Assembly: GCA_949743325.1 (NCBI GenBank)
Contig: CATJTQ010000101.1
Coordinates: 1-50,891 of the forward strand
Reading direction: 5' to 3'
From: an uncultured Lachnospiraceae bacterium
Lineage (GTDB): Bacteria > Bacillota > Clostridia > Lachnospirales > Lachnospiraceae
Length of the DNA stretch: 50,891 nucleotides
Made by a program: the position numbers and the translations under genes. The notes under the pieces are model-generated. The model made no database searches and was not told the DNA's origin. It was given only the letters and a program-made list of their open reading frames with translations. Below are positions 1 to 10,168 of this stretch, in pieces (positions within the stretch are counted from its first letter, which is position 1; each line of letters starts with the position of its first letter).

Positions 1-48
1 CGTACTCTTGTCGTACCATACTGTCTTTAAGTCCGCAAACCCTTGATT

Positions 49-1548
49 TTACTGGTCTTTTCCGCCAAGCGTTTTCATCGTCGGGAACAACAACACATCT
101 CTAATTGCCGCAGAATCTGTCATCATCATAACCATGCGGTCTATTCCAAACCCAATACCTCCTGTTGGAGGCATCCCGATTGACAATGCATTTAAAAAGT
201 CTTCATCTGTATGATTTGCTTCTGCATCTCCTGCTGCAAAAGCTTTTTCCTGTTCCTCAAAACGAGCCTTCTGATCAATTGGATCATTAAGCTCTGAATA
301 AGCGTTTGCCATCTCCCAGCCATTCATAAAGAATTCAAAGCGTTCAACATAATCAGGATTGTCAGGTTTCTTTTTTGTAAGTGGAGAAATCTCAACGGGA
401 TGATCCATCACAAATGTTGGCTGAATCAAGTGGTCCTCCACAAACTCTTCAAAGAAAAGATTTAAAATATCTCCTTTTTGATGACGCTCCTCAAACTCAA
501 TACCCTTTTCCTTTGCTGCTGCGCGAGCCTCTTCTAAAGTACTAATAGTGTTAAAGTCTATGCCAGAATATTTCTTTACAGCATCAACCATTGTAATTCT
601 CTCAAACGGCTTAGACAGATCCATTTCATGATCTCCATATTTTATTATCTCTGAACCAGTAACTTCCTTTGCAACAAACCGATATAACTTCTCTGTCAAA
701 TCCATCATACCATGATAATCTGTATATGCCTGATATAGTTCCATTAGTGTAAATTCAGGATTGTGACGAGTATCTAAACCTTCATTACGGAACACCCTGC
801 CAATTTCATATACTTTTTCAAGACCTCCCACTATAAGTCTCTTTAAGTACAATTCCAAAGAAATACGAAGACGTAAATCTTCATCTAAAGCATTGAAATG
901 CGTTTCAAACGGTCTTGCTGCCGCACCCCCGGCATTTGCAACAAGCATTGGAGTCTCTACCTCCATAAATCCCTGTTCATCTAAATATCGACGAATACAG
1001 CTAATCACCTTAGAACGTTTAATAAATGTATCCTTAACTTCTGAATTCATAATAAGATCTGTATATCTTTGACGATAACGGATATCAGTGTCCCTCAGAC
1101 CATGAAACTTTTCTGGAAGAATTTGAAGACTCTTTGATAAAAGAGTGACCTCCTGAGCATGCAAGGAAATTTCTCCAGTCTTAGTTTTAAAAACCTCGCC
1201 CTTAATACCTATAATGTCACCAATATCAAACTTCTTAAAATCCTTATAAGCTTCTTCTCCTATACTGTCTCTAGCAACATATGATTGAATATTGCCTTTC
1301 AGATCCTGAATATTACAAAAAGACGCCTTACCCATTACTCGTTTTGACATCATGCGCCCAGCGATAGAGACAACTTTCCCTTCATAACTATCAAAATCAT
1401 CTTTAACATCAATGCTGTGGTTAGTCACATCATATTTTGTAATTTGGAATGGATCCTTTCCTGCTTCCAGCAGATCCTTTAACTTTTCTCTTCGAACTTT
1501 TAATAACTGATTTATATCCTGTTCTTGTGTATTACTCTGTCCAGCCAC
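49..1548 (-). CDS. lysS: Lysyl-tRNA synthetase, class II
   Basis: Cytoplasmic enzyme that charges tRNA-Lys with lysine. At 499 residues it has the normal length. The N-terminal OB-fold anticodon-binding domain spans about residues 58-140. The class II catalytic core follows, with motif 2 around [15 protein letters not shown] and motif 3 near the C-terminus as [12 protein letters not shown]. The start is GTG, with AAAGGAG seven bases upstream. It lies 24 bp after greA on the same strand and is probably the last gene of the coaX-dusB-greA-lysS cluster, an order common in Firmicutes. Only 48 bases follow it in the window, so its terminator is not visible. Confidence 0.97.
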   Translation of the reverse strand: MAGQSNTQEQDINQLLKVRREKLKDLLEAGKDPFQITKYDVTNHSIDVKDDFDSYEGKVVSIAGRMMSKRVMGKASFCNIQDLKGNIQSYVARDSIGEEAYKDFKKFDIGDIIGIKGEVFKTKTGEISLHAQEVTLLSKSLQILPEKFHGLRDTDIRYRQRYTDLIMNSEVKDTFIKRSKVISCIRRYLDEQGFMEVETPMLVANAGGAAARPFETHFNALDEDLRLRISLELYLKRLIVGGLEKVYEIGRVFRNEGLDTRHNPEFTLMELYQAYTDYHGMMDLTEKLYRFVAKEVTGSEIIKYGDHEMDLSKPFERITMVDAVKKYSGIDFNTISTLEEARAAAKEKGIEFEERHQKGDILNLFFEEFVEDHLIQPTFVMDHPVEISPLTKKKPDNPDYVERFEFFMNGWEMANAYSELNDPIDQKARFEEQEKAFAAGDAEANHTDEDFLNALSIGMPPTGGIGFGIDRMVMMMTDSAAIRDVLLFPTMKTLGGKDQ

Positions 1549-1572
1549 AAACTTACACTCCTTTATGATTTT

Positions 1573-2046
1573 CTACTGAATATCTAAAATCTTATATTTA
1601 ATTACACCAGCTTCAGTCTCAACTTCAACAGTCTCCCCAACAGATGCTCCAATAAGAGCTTTGCCTACCGGAGATTCATTAGAAATTTTATTTTCCAGAC
1701 TGTTAGCCTCTGTTGAACCAACTAATTTAAATTCCATCTCTTCATCAAACTCAATATCAAATACCTTAACCGTGCATCCAATATTAACTTTATCAAAACC
1801 ATGTTCACCCTCTGGTATAACCTCGGCATTTTTAATTAAGTTTTCCAGTTTCTCTATCCGTGCTGCGGTATCACGCTGTTCATCCATAGCTGCATCATAC
1901 TCTGCATTTTCTGATAAATCTCCCTGTTCTCTTGCCTCTTTTATCTTCTGTGCAACATCATTACTCAAATATTTTCTTAATTGTGCTAATTCTTCCTCAA
2001 GTTTTTTAAGACCATCTGCAGTCATATAATTCTTCTTTGCTTCCAC
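1573..2046 (-). CDS. greA: Transcription elongation factor GreA
   Basis: Binds the RNA polymerase secondary channel and stimulates cleavage of backtracked transcripts. The 157 residues match the family. The N-terminal coiled-coil finger carries the acidic tip in the EAREQGDLSENAEYDAA region (about 38-54). The C-terminal FKBP-like domain carries the conserved ISNESPVGKALIGASVGE signature (about 121-138). The start is GTG behind AAAGGATG. It sits between dusB and lysS with 38-bp and 24-bp gaps, so co-transcription is likely. Confidence 0.97.
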   Translation of the reverse strand: MEAKKNYMTADGLKKLEEELAQLRKYLSNDVAQKIKEAREQGDLSENAEYDAAMDEQRDTAARIEKLENLIKNAEVIPEGEHGFDKVNIGCTVKVFDIEFDEEMEFKLVGSTEANSLENKISNESPVGKALIGASVGETVEVETEAGVIKYKILDIQ

Positions 2047-2084
2047 GGCTAATCATCCTTTCAAACTTTAATACAATTTTTACA

Positions 2085-3068
2085 TTATATATTAAAACTA
2101 TGCTCACTGTCAAGCTTTTCCAATAAATGAGCCAAATCCTCAATACTCTCAATTTCATTTGTAAGACGCCTTACTTGAGCAGAATGAGGATATCCGGCTG
2201 TATACCATGCTACGTGTTTGCGCATCTCATGCATACCAGTATATTGACCTTTTATGTCAACCATCAATTGAGCATGTCTCATAATCATACTTTTTAATTC
2301 CTTTAAAGAAGGCTTCTGTATAACCTTACCATCTTCCAAATATGCTTTAATTTGACTAAATATCCAAGGATTTCCTCTGCATGCCCTTCCAATCATTATT
2401 CCATCACAGCCTGTACAATCCATTATCTCTTTTGCTGAAGGTCCGTCAACAATATCACCATTACCAATTACAGGAATAGTGACTGCCTCTTTTACCTTTC
2501 TTATAATATCCCAATCTGCGTTGCCAGAGTAATACTGTGTCCTCGTTCTTCCATGAACTGCAATCGCCGACGCACCTGCATCCTCTAAATATTTAGCAAT
2601 TTCAACAGCATTTATACTATTATCATCAAATCCTTTTCTAATCTTGACCGTAACCGGCTTGCTTATAGACTTGACAGTTTGACGTACAATCTCAGCGGCC
2701 AGTTTAGGATTCTTCATAAGCGCGCTTCCTTCGCCATTATTGACAACCTTAGGAACAGGACACCCCATATTAATATCCAAAAATGAAAAAGGTCTATCCT
2801 CAAGCCTGGCTGCAATCTGGCTGACAATTTCCGGCTCAGAACCAAATAGCTGCATTGAAACCGGACATTCTTTTTCCTCTATCCTCAATAACTGCTCCGT
2901 ATTTTTATTATTATATAAAACTGCCTTCGCACTAATCATTTCCATGCATATAAGTCCAACTCCATGTTCTTTGCACAGAAGCCGAAACGGCAAATCAGTA
3001 ATTCCAGCCATAGGTGCTAGAATTATTGAATTTTCCAAGGTAATATTTCCAATTTTTAACTGTTTCAT
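2085..3068 (-). CDS. dusB: tRNA-dihydrouridine synthase (DusB type)
   Basis: FMN-dependent TIM-barrel enzyme that reduces uridines in the tRNA D-loop. The 327 residues show the N-terminal [12 protein letters not shown] motif (about 19-30), the catalytic-cysteine motif [10 protein letters not shown] (about 99-108), the FMN-phosphate site VIGNGDI, and [13 protein letters not shown] near residue 225. The ATG overlaps the TGA stop of coaX (ATGA), so the two are translationally coupled. A dusB next to lysS and greA is common in Firmicutes. Confidence 0.95.
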   Translation of the reverse strand: MKQLKIGNITLENSIILAPMAGITDLPFRLLCKEHGVGLICMEMISAKAVLYNNKNTEQLLRIEEKECPVSMQLFGSEPEIVSQIAARLEDRPFSFLDINMGCPVPKVVNNGEGSALMKNPKLAAEIVRQTVKSISKPVTVKIRKGFDDNSINAVEIAKYLEDAGASAIAVHGRTRTQYYSGNADWDIIRKVKEAVTIPVIGNGDIVDGPSAKEIMDCTGCDGIMIGRACRGNPWIFSQIKAYLEDGKVIQKPSLKELKSMIMRHAQLMVDIKGQYTGMHEMRKHVAWYTAGYPHSAQVRRLTNEIESIEDLAHLLEKLDSEHSFNI

Positions 3069-3838
3069 TTTACTTTATTCCGTTCATAAATTAACCGTAA
3101 ACCTTGAATTGTAAGATTACGGTCATAATAATCTATCGTTTTTGTCTCTTCTGCTATCATTTTACCAATCCCGCCAGTTGCAACTACTTTGACATCTGCG
3201 AGACCACATTCTCTTTTTATCTGATTTATTATGTACTCTGTCTGACCAATATATCCATAAACTATACCAGCCTGCATACTTTTTATAGTTTCCTTCGCCA
3301 GAACCGACTTTGGCTTCTCAATTTCAATCTTAGGCAATTTTGCAGAAGCCTCCCACAACGATTTGGCTGCTGTCTGTATTCCAGGAGCAATTGCACCTCC
3401 AACAAACGATCCATCCTCAAGTACCAAATCATAAGTAGTTGCTGTTCCAAAATCAACAACAATAACAGGACCCCCATAATGTGCAAATGCTGACGATGCG
3501 TCAACAATACGATCCGCACCAATTTGTGCAGGATGATCTGTCATTATCTTTATTCCCGTCTCAGTATCATTATTCACCAGTAATGGTTTCAATCCAAAAT
3601 ACTTTATAATTGCACTGTTCAATGAATACATCATATCTGGAACAACAGATGCAATAATCACTGCATCAATCTGCTTTATTTTAATTCCTCTAAGCTGCAG
3701 AAGATCACATATAAAAAGTCCATATTCATCCGAAGTACGTGGCAGCTTTGTTGTCATACGAAATGTGCCAATAAGCTCCTCACCCTCAAATACACCAATT
3801 GTTATGTTAGTGTTTCCTAAATCTATTCCTAACAGCAT
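3065..3838 (-). CDS. coaX: Type III pantothenate kinase
   Basis: Phosphorylates pantothenate in the first step of coenzyme A synthesis. CoaX is the potassium-dependent, feedback-insensitive type. The 257 residues have the N-terminal phosphate-binding motif [12 protein letters not shown] (residues 4-15), the GADRIVDA motif, the second phosphate motif [10 protein letters not shown] (about 128-137) and the adenosine motif ATGGIG near the C-terminus. The SD GGAGGAG lies just upstream of the ATG and overlaps the stop of the DUF6145 gene. It overlaps dusB by four bases. Confidence 0.95.
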   Translation of the reverse strand: MLLGIDLGNTNITIGVFEGEELIGTFRMTTKLPRTSDEYGLFICDLLQLRGIKIKQIDAVIIASVVPDMMYSLNSAIIKYFGLKPLLVNNDTETGIKIMTDHPAQIGADRIVDASSAFAHYGGPVIVVDFGTATTYDLVLEDGSFVGGAIAPGIQTAAKSLWEASAKLPKIEIEKPKSVLAKETIKSMQAGIVYGYIGQTEYIINQIKRECGLADVKVVATGGIGKMIAEETKTIDYYDRNLTIQGLRLIYERNKVK

Positions 3839-3840
3839 AC

Positions 3841-4179
3841 CTACTCCTCCATAAAATTTTCGCCTAAGAAAAAGACTTTAAAAAACATTTCTAATGATTG
3901 CAGCAATTCAGCCTTAGTCTGCTGAAGCTGCTTAATCTTTAATGCACTGCCTATTTCATCATACAATAAATCCCCTTCATCCGCCGAAACCTCAAACACC
4001 AATGTTCCATCTTCCTCAAATACAAGCGACAGAAGACCACCAACGTCTTCTGTAAAAAGCACGCACATAACTTTTAACTCATCCTGTATTGCAGATGGCA
4101 GAGAAGAAAAATCAGGGTTTAAATAATACTTTTTTTCATATGCATTTGCTACACACAAAACAACTCTGTCCTGATACAT
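3841..4179 (-). CDS. DUF6145-like small acidic protein
   Basis: A protein of 112 residues with no known function. It resembles a small family I recall as DUF6145 from Lachnospiraceae genomes; that assignment is from memory. I see no signal peptide, membrane segment or metal motif. It is acidic with alternating hydrophobic stretches ([21 protein letters not shown]) and probably cytoplasmic. The start is placed at ATG 4179, because AAGGAAGAG sits eight bases upstream; the reading frame also opens at a TTG six codons earlier, which lies inside that SD. It ends two bases before coaX and is probably the first gene of that operon. Confidence 0.7.
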   Translation of the reverse strand: MYQDRVVLCVANAYEKKYYLNPDFSSLPSAIQDELKVMCVLFTEDVGGLLSLVFEEDGTLVFEVSADEGDLLYDEIGSALKIKQLQQTKAELLQSLEMFFKVFFLGENFMEE

Positions 4180-4321
4180 TTTATACTCTTCCTTCAAAAT
4201 TTATTAAACCAATTTACACTCTTATGCAAATAATAATAAAACAAAAAACATCATCATATATGACTTTCGCTAATTTAGATATTTACAAACAAGAATAGAA
4301 CTTGATTTACCTAAACAAAAA

Positions 4322-5131
4322 TTAAATATAACCATATATTCCGCGAACAGACACTTCATCACCATAAACACTGCGCATCTGCCCATCTTCGCACTCAACC
4401 GTCAACGAACCATCTGTTTCTATTTTTAAAGCTTTAGCATTATAACTACCATTTACATCCATCACACAAACATCATTGCCTATAGTAGCAGACATGCCGC
4501 AATATATATCAAGAAGCAATGATAAGTCTGTCTTTTGCAAGAAAAGCTGATAGTTATGTGAAAATCTCTTTACAACTCTTCCTATTAAATCAAAACGCTG
4601 TCTTTTTTCTCCAGTCTCTAAGTATAAAGATGTCGCTTTCTTGACAAGCTCAGTTGGAAACATCTCTGTATTAACATTTATACCAGCCCCAATAACAACA
4701 CCGTAACCTTCTGAAGAACTCTGCTTCATCTCAGTTAAAATACCACAAATTTTCTTACCGTTGCAAATTATATCATTAGGCCATTTTATCTGTATTTTTT
4801 GATCACATACATCTGCACAAGCCTCAGCGACACTCACTGCCATAACAAGGGTCAGCATAGGAGTTTTTTGCATATTAATTGACGGTTTAATTAATAAACT
4901 CATCCATATTCCACTTTCCGGCTGAGATATCCAACTACGGCCCTTGCTTCCCTTACCTGCATTTTGACAATTTGCAACTACAAGAGCAGGTGTTTGTAAA
5001 TTATCAATCTCCCTCTTCAAAAAATCATTAGTTGAATCTACTTCCTCCAATACTAACAATTCATTTATAAAATTGCTATCTTCTACTTTCTCTTTTATAA
5101 GAGATCGTGACAAATCCCAATCCATACTCAT
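4322..5131 (-). CDS. birA: Biotin--[acetyl-CoA-carboxylase] ligase, no HTH domain
   Basis: Makes biotinyl-5'-AMP and transfers biotin to a lysine of carboxylase carrier domains. The 269 residues hold the catalytic domain with a GKGSKGRSW motif (adenylate loop, usual form GRGRxGRxW), the IKWPNDI motif and the VIGAGINVN motif, then a small C-terminal SH3-like domain. The N-terminal winged helix seen in bifunctional BirA is missing, so this should be a ligase without repressor function. The ATG starts directly after the argF stop (TAAATG), so it is translated with argF. Confidence 0.92.
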   Translation of the reverse strand: MSMDWDLSRSLIKEKVEDSNFINELLVLEEVDSTNDFLKREIDNLQTPALVVANCQNAGKGSKGRSWISQPESGIWMSLLIKPSINMQKTPMLTLVMAVSVAEACADVCDQKIQIKWPNDIICNGKKICGILTEMKQSSSEGYGVVIGAGINVNTEMFPTELVKKATSLYLETGEKRQRFDLIGRVVKRFSHNYQLFLQKTDLSLLLDIYCGMSATIGNDVCVMDVNGSYNAKALKIETDGSLTVECEDGQMRSVYGDEVSVRGIYGYI

Positions 5132-6121
5132 TTATATTCCTATTGTTGCAGCCATAACTGCCTTTATTGTATGCATACGATTCTCGGCCTCCTCAAATAC
5201 AAGAGACTGTTCAGACTCAAATACTTCATCTGTAACTTCCATATCTTTAATAGAAAATCTATCATAAATATCTTTACCAATCTTTGTATTTAAATCATGA
5301 AAAGCAGGAAGACAATGCAGGAAAATTGCCTTATCACCAGCATTTTTCATAACATCTGCAGTAACTTTATAAGGAGTAAGCGCTTTGATTCTCTGTTCCC
5401 ATACTTCATCAGGTTCACCCATCGAAACCCATACATCCGTATAAATTACATCTGCATTCTTAGTTCCTTCTTTAACATCTTCAGTCAAAGTAATACTGGC
5501 CCCTGAAGCCTTAGCATACTCTTCACACTCACTTACCAAATCTTGTGACGGAAAATATTCTTTCGCTGTACAGGCAGTAAAATGAATTCCCAGTTTCGCA
5601 CATACAATCATAAGAGAATTACCCATATTGTAACGGGCATCTCCCATATATGTAAGCTTTCTTCCCGTCAAATCACCAAAATGCTCCCTAACCGTCAGCA
5701 TATCCGCCAACATTTGTGTAGGATGATATTCATTTGTAAGTCCATTCCAAACCGGAACACCCGCATATTGAGCAAGTTCCTCTACAATTTCCTGTCCATA
5801 TCCACGATATTCAATACCATCAAACATTCTTCCAAGAACTCTTGCCGTATCCGCAATACTCTCTTTTTTTCCGATTTGGGAACCTGTAGGTTCTAAGTAT
5901 GTAGTTCCCATTCCCAAATCATGTGCTGCCACCTCAAATGAGCATCTTGTTCTTGTACTTGTTTTTTCAAATATCAATGCGACATTTTTTCCTCTGAAGG
6001 TATCAACTGCAATACCTTTCTTCTTTTTCTTCTTAAAATCTTCTGCCAAATCTATCAAATAAATTATTTCATCAGGCGTAAAATCCTTTAAAGTCAAGAA
6101 ATTTCTTCCTTTTAAATCCAT
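5132..6121 (-). CDS. argF: Ornithine carbamoyltransferase
   Basis: Joins carbamoyl phosphate and ornithine to citrulline, in arginine synthesis or, run backwards, in the deiminase pathway. The mature length is 329 residues. It shows the carbamoyl-phosphate motif FEKTSTRTR, the ornithine loop WVSMGEP and the catalytic [10 protein letters not shown]. The start is placed at ATG 6121, which has AAGGAG seven bases upstream; the frame extends 11 codons further without an SD. No other arginine gene is nearby; birA follows it directly. Catabolic use cannot be excluded from sequence alone. Confidence 0.94.
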   Translation of the reverse strand: MDLKGRNFLTLKDFTPDEIIYLIDLAEDFKKKKKKGIAVDTFRGKNVALIFEKTSTRTRCSFEVAAHDLGMGTTYLEPTGSQIGKKESIADTARVLGRMFDGIEYRGYGQEIVEELAQYAGVPVWNGLTNEYHPTQMLADMLTVREHFGDLTGRKLTYMGDARYNMGNSLMIVCAKLGIHFTACTAKEYFPSQDLVSECEEYAKASGASITLTEDVKEGTKNADVIYTDVWVSMGEPDEVWEQRIKALTPYKVTADVMKNAGDKAIFLHCLPAFHDLNTKIGKDIYDRFSIKDMEVTDEVFESEQSLVFEEAENRMHTIKAVMAATIGI

Positions 6122-6154
6122 TACTAATCTCCTTATCAAAATGCATACCAACAA

Positions 6155-6174
6155 CCCCGCCGCAATCAGCGGGG
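6155..6174 (-). terminator. GC-rich hairpin after the SPFH gene
   Basis: CCCCGC and GCGGGG form a six-pair stem with an eight-base loop, between the SPFH stop at 6194 and the argF start at 6121. The run after the stem is only T-rich (TTGTTGG on the minus strand), so it is a weak but plausible terminator of the nfeD-SPFH unit. Confidence 0.5.
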
Positions 6175-6193
6175 CTACAATCCTTAATTTGTT

Positions 6194-7114
6194 TTATTCA
6201 ACAGTTTCTTTTATTGCCCTTGCAATACTTGTTATTCCTGCTATATCACTAGGAATTATCAGCTTTGTTGCCTTGCCGTCGGCAGCCTTTGTAAAGGCTT
6301 CATAGCTCTTTAACTTCAATACATTTTCATCTACATTTGCTTCTTTTAAGAAACTAAGACCCTCAGCTGTAGCTTTCTGTACTTGAAGAATTGCCTGTGC
6401 CTGACCTTCAGCCTCACGCAACATTGCTTCTTTTTTTGCCTCTGCTCGAAGAATTGCTGACTGCTTCTCAGCTTCCGCATCAAGAATTGCTGACTCTTTT
6501 TTACCTTCTGCTACAAGAATTGTTGATTTTTTCTCACCCTCTGCACGGAGAATTGATTCACGGCGTTCTCTCTCGGCCTTCATCTGTTTCTCCATCGCAT
6601 CCTGAATTTCACGAGGCGGTATAATATTTTTTAATTCTACTCGATTTACTTTAATTCCCCATGGATCTGTGGCAACATCAAGAGAAGAACGCATCTTTGC
6701 ATTAATTACTTCACGTGAAGTAAGAGTCTGATCCAGCTCCAACTCGCCAATAATATTTCTAAGAGTAGTAGCCGTTAGATTTTCAATAGCCATAATTGGA
6801 TTATCAACACCATAAGTATAAAGCTTAGGATCAGTTATCTGATAAAAAACTACGGTATCAATCTGCATAGTTACATTATCTTTTGTGATAACAGGCTGCG
6901 GTTTAAAATCCACAACAAGCTCCTTCAATGTCACCTTTCTCGCAATACGGTCAATAAAAGGCGTTTTAAAATGTAAGCCGACACTCCAAGTACCCTGATA
7001 ACCACCAAGTCTCTCCACAACAAACGCTTGTGCCTGTGGAACAATCTTAACACAAGAAGAAAGAACCAACAATATAAAAACTATAATAACAATTAACCCA
7101 ATAATTCCTTCCAT
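6194..7114 (-). CDS. SPFH/Band 7 membrane protein (QmcA/paraslipin-like)
   Basis: A stomatin-family scaffold protein of membrane microdomains. One N-terminal membrane segment (about 3-22) is followed by the SPFH domain (about 25-185, with VVERLGGYQGTW) and a long charged helical region. That region repeats a roughly ten-residue unit (AEGEKKSTIL, AEGKKESAIL, AEAEKQSAIL, AEAKKEAML), as in the coiled-coil flotillin tail. NfeD is encoded 47 bp upstream, the standard partner for this family. The precise cellular role is unknown; quality control or organisation of membrane proteins is the usual proposal. Confidence 0.9.
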   Translation of the reverse strand: MEGIIGLIVIIVFILLVLSSCVKIVPQAQAFVVERLGGYQGTWSVGLHFKTPFIDRIARKVTLKELVVDFKPQPVITKDNVTMQIDTVVFYQITDPKLYTYGVDNPIMAIENLTATTLRNIIGELELDQTLTSREVINAKMRSSLDVATDPWGIKVNRVELKNIIPPREIQDAMEKQMKAERERRESILRAEGEKKSTILVAEGKKESAILDAEAEKQSAILRAEAKKEAMLREAEGQAQAILQVQKATAEGLSFLKEANVDENVLKLKSYEAFTKAADGKATKLIIPSDIAGITSIARAIKETVE

Positions 7115-7161
7115 AACAATAAATCCTCCTTTAATTTTAATTTATCCTTATTATAATAAAA

Positions 7162-7596
7162 TTATAATTTTTTTACAATTGCTTTAACGCCCTCAATTAA
7201 AACAATTTCAACTTTTGCATGTTCTTCAATTACATTATCATCTTCTGAACGGGCGGTCCAAATCTGTCCGGACAGACTAATCTCCCCAGTCCCCTTAAGA
7301 TTGTCAATCTCTTTAATAACAACCGCCTGCCTGCCAATAATCGCATCTAAATTAGTCTTTTGTCTGCTCTTATTAAAATATTTTGACGCAAAAGGTCTTA
7401 ATGTAAACAATAACGCGAACGACACAATTAAAAAAACAAATATCTGAATAAACAAATTTCCTTTGCACAGAGCTACTATAAATGCTGCTAGAGCACCCCC
7501 AGCAAACCATATACTTGTTAGCCCAAGCGTTATAATCTCATAAAGCAAAAATATAATAAATGCTGCGAGCCAAACCATTGGTATAATAAAATCCAT
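7162..7596 (-). CDS. NfeD-like membrane protein with OB-fold
   Basis: A protein of 144 residues with two or three N-terminal membrane segments (about 5-70) and a C-terminal OB-fold (about 85-144: IIGRQAVVIKEID, GEISLSGQIWTARS). This is the short NfeD form without a protease domain, which pairs with SPFH proteins. The SD AAAGGAG precedes ATG 7596. It lies upstream of the SPFH gene and forms a two-gene unit with it. Confidence 0.9.
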   Translation of the reverse strand: MDFIIPMVWLAAFIIFLLYEIITLGLTSIWFAGGALAAFIVALCKGNLFIQIFVFLIVSFALLFTLRPFASKYFNKSRQKTNLDAIIGRQAVVIKEIDNLKGTGEISLSGQIWTARSEDDNVIEEHAKVEIVLIEGVKAIVKKL

Positions 7597-7608
7597 CTTT
7601 TACTCCTT

Positions 7609-9759
7609 TCAATTAATTATAAATTTTGCAATGCTCATCTTCTGTTCTTTTATTTTTGAAACAATATACTCGCTTACTATAGTTGCACCTTTCTGACTTA
7701 GATGCGTATTATCCATTGTGCCACCATACTTTCCATGCAAAGCTATTGTTCCCTCTTCTCCAAGTTCCTCATACATATCCAACATATATGAATGAAGATC
7801 AATATAATAAATATTAATTCCCATATCTGCATACTCTTCAGTCAATTCTTTCATTGCCTTACCATATGTTGTATGAAGCTGTGGGTTAATAAATTCCCCT
7901 TTATAAAAATATCTTCTTGGCACAGGAGATATAAGCACTGGCTGTACTCCTGCTCTTATTGCAGGATCTATATAATAAGTTTTCAAATACCATTTAAATG
8001 AACGCTCATCTGATGAACTACCAAAAGGATTTGTATATAAAGCAACATCCGCTCTCTCGTCATTATGTCCAAATGAAATAAGAAGATAATCTCCCTCATC
8101 CATAAGATTTATAATCGATGAGTAATTATTTTCATTTGTAAAACTTTTACTGCTGCGGCTTGACAAGGCCGTATTGCAAATTAAGGTCGTATACCCTTCC
8201 TCTTTAGACTTTTCCAAAAACAATTTATCAGATCTTAAATTATTAGTAAATTTTAATGTTTTATTATTCTCAAAATAATCACCAAATATTTCTCCCCATC
8301 CATATAATGGCTGTGTATATCCATTTTTTGAATGATAATCCGCAATCGAGTCGCCTGCAATCCATATTGTTCCAGTAGGATCATATTCTTTCTGAATAAG
8401 GGGATCATTTGTAGGTGTTGGTGTCGGAATAAGTGTCGGCACTGGTCTTGGCGTAAGCGGTGGAAGCGGTGATGTTGACACTATTGGAAACGTCTCATCT
8501 GGTTCTGGAGAATTAGCCGGTGAAACCTGTGGGTAAGGCTTAATTCCTAAAGCTATACATAATATCTCTGTAACTTCTGATAGTATAACTTCTCCGTCCC
8601 TATTTAAATCATATCTGTCTATCTCATCAAAAGTACCATTTTTTATCGCCAATGCTATACATAATGCCTCTGTTGCATCAGAAACAGAGAAATCATTATT
8701 TATTTGCTTAGACTTAATCTCATTATCCCTAGTAAATTGTTCATTGTCAGTTTCAACATACGACCATAAATCAGAAGAAGCATCTACTCTAATCGCGGGA
8801 GCAACACCATAATAAGGTGTTTCCGCATAATATCCATCCTGGTATACATTTCCAAACCAATATACTAATGATACTGTCTGCTGATAACTTCCAGGCGTTC
8901 TTAACATCCAAACTGCATTTCCATCATACAATTCATTATGGCTGCCCATCCATGTTCCCATCGCTTTGGCATAATCAGTAGCTGCCAACTGTCTTGACGA
9001 GCTATATTTCATATAATCATTAGGAAAACCATAATCCTCATTTGTCATTTCTGGCACAGATAAGAGAAAAACTTTATCTTCTGTAACAGCCCCCCCATTT
9101 GTGCCATGAAAAGGATTTGCAGGATTATTAAGTTTTGAGGTGACAATAGCATTTTGTTCTTCTTTAGAAAATGCAGCATTCACAAAAGACCAACCAATAT
9201 TAGAATAAGGAAAAGTTGAATTCAACCAACTTCTTATAGAACAAGATTCCCATGTAATCTTTGAATCTGAACGCTCATATCGCTGACAATCAACTACTGA
9301 ATCTGATAAAAGAAGCAATGTATCGCCTTCATTTTGCAGTACACGCCATTTTATAGGTTCATATTGAAAATATACATATTCATCTCCAACAATATTCCAA
9401 TCAAAAAAACCTTCGGCAGCAATTCTTGACAAATAATTGGCATCCCTCCTGCTCATTCTACGGATTTTTTCTCCATTAATAATGGCATCACCGTCTTCAT
9501 TATAATCAGCGTTTATAATATCAGCAGTTATTTCATTTTGAGATAAACTTTTCTGCGGATAATTTCCAAAATATACATAATCCCAGTCAGTTGTATCTGT
9601 CTCTTCATCGTAAATAGGATTAGAAGGATTACGAGCTGATAAAGCGCTTCCTGTTGCATGCAAAGAATACGAAGCCATAAAACTAAAACAGCTTATTAAC
9701 AGCGAACATACAAGAACATATGACACAAACTCCTTGATACTTTTCACTTTTCTCTTCAT
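7609..9759 (-). CDS. Secreted DUF6273-dockerin-SGNH esterase
   Basis: A multidomain secreted protein of 716 residues. A signal peptide covers about residues 1-35. A DUF6273-like domain follows (about 55-325, beginning DYVYFGNYPQ). A dockerin-like calcium module lies at about 355-408: its first repeat is degenerate and its second is canonical (DLNRDGEVILSEVTEIL). A Pro/Thr-rich linker runs to about 455. The C-terminal SGNH hydrolase has GDS (block I), GHND (block III) and DNTH (block V), a pattern like rhamnogalacturonan acetylesterases. The likely role is deacetylation of plant or cell-surface polysaccharide. ATG 9759 is chosen for its SD AGGAGG. The DUF6273 role is unknown. Confidence 0.85.
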   Translation of the reverse strand: MKRKVKSIKEFVSYVLVCSLLISCFSFMASYSLHATGSALSARNPSNPIYDEETDTTDWDYVYFGNYPQKSLSQNEITADIINADYNEDGDAIINGEKIRRMSRRDANYLSRIAAEGFFDWNIVGDEYVYFQYEPIKWRVLQNEGDTLLLLSDSVVDCQRYERSDSKITWESCSIRSWLNSTFPYSNIGWSFVNAAFSKEEQNAIVTSKLNNPANPFHGTNGGAVTEDKVFLLSVPEMTNEDYGFPNDYMKYSSSRQLAATDYAKAMGTWMGSHNELYDGNAVWMLRTPGSYQQTVSLVYWFGNVYQDGYYAETPYYGVAPAIRVDASSDLWSYVETDNEQFTRDNEIKSKQINNDFSVSDATEALCIALAIKNGTFDEIDRYDLNRDGEVILSEVTEILCIALGIKPYPQVSPANSPEPDETFPIVSTSPLPPLTPRPVPTLIPTPTPTNDPLIQKEYDPTGTIWIAGDSIADYHSKNGYTQPLYGWGEIFGDYFENNKTLKFTNNLRSDKLFLEKSKEEGYTTLICNTALSSRSSKSFTNENNYSSIINLMDEGDYLLISFGHNDERADVALYTNPFGSSSDERSFKWYLKTYYIDPAIRAGVQPVLISPVPRRYFYKGEFINPQLHTTYGKAMKELTEEYADMGINIYYIDLHSYMLDMYEELGEEGTIALHGKYGGTMDNTHLSQKGATIVSEYIVSKIKEQKMSIAKFIIN

Positions 9760-9795
9760 ATCTAACCTCCTGTCATTTTTAACAACAACCAGCAA

Positions 9796-10024
9796 ACTAA
9801 TAATGTTAGAATATTACAACACATTTACGTGCATATTTTAACCCCTCACGACACTTCAGAAATATACTCGTTCAAATAAATATTTGTTCGTTGTAAAGTG
9901 CACTTTCTAAACTTATTGCTTTTGAATATACATCAAATATTGTAGTTATTTTATCTTTGTAGCATTTTTATTACTTTCAATATAAACCAATATTAACAAA
10001 AAAGCAATGTATAATATAAAATAA
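9796..10024. other. AT-rich intergenic region without a gene
   Basis: The 409-bp gap between the esterase start (9759) and the hydrolase stop (10169) contains no credible ORF or tRNA. Apart from the hairpin at 10025-10063 I see only AT-rich sequence that could hold the esterase promoter; no single -35/-10 pair stands out. Confidence 0.5.
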
Positions 10025-10063
10025 GTCTGATAAACCACCTATTTCCATAGGAATTTATCAGAC
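10025..10063 (-). terminator. Strong two-part hairpin, terminator of the SleB-type hydrolase
   Basis: GTCTGATAAA pairs perfectly with TTTATCAGAC. Inside, CCTAT pairs with ATAGG around a TTCC loop. It lies about 105 bp beyond the hydrolase stop, and on the minus strand it is followed by TTATTTTA. Confidence 0.75.
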
Positions 10064-10168
10064 CTAAATAATAATATTTTATATAAATAAATGACATTTT
10101 TACTTATGCCAAATAACTTCACATACGTTGCTTTTTGGATTACTGTCTGCAAATATATTTTTTATGAA

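Noticed and set aside
10-19. TCGTACCATA near the left edge resembles TCGTACCATT at 18821
   Set aside because: A match of nine bases in 50 kb is expected by chance, and the flanks differ.
6391-6624. Plus-strand ORF with Leu-rich repeats opposite the SPFH gene
   Set aside because: It is the complementary shadow of the AEGEKKSTIL-type repeats of the SPFH protein.
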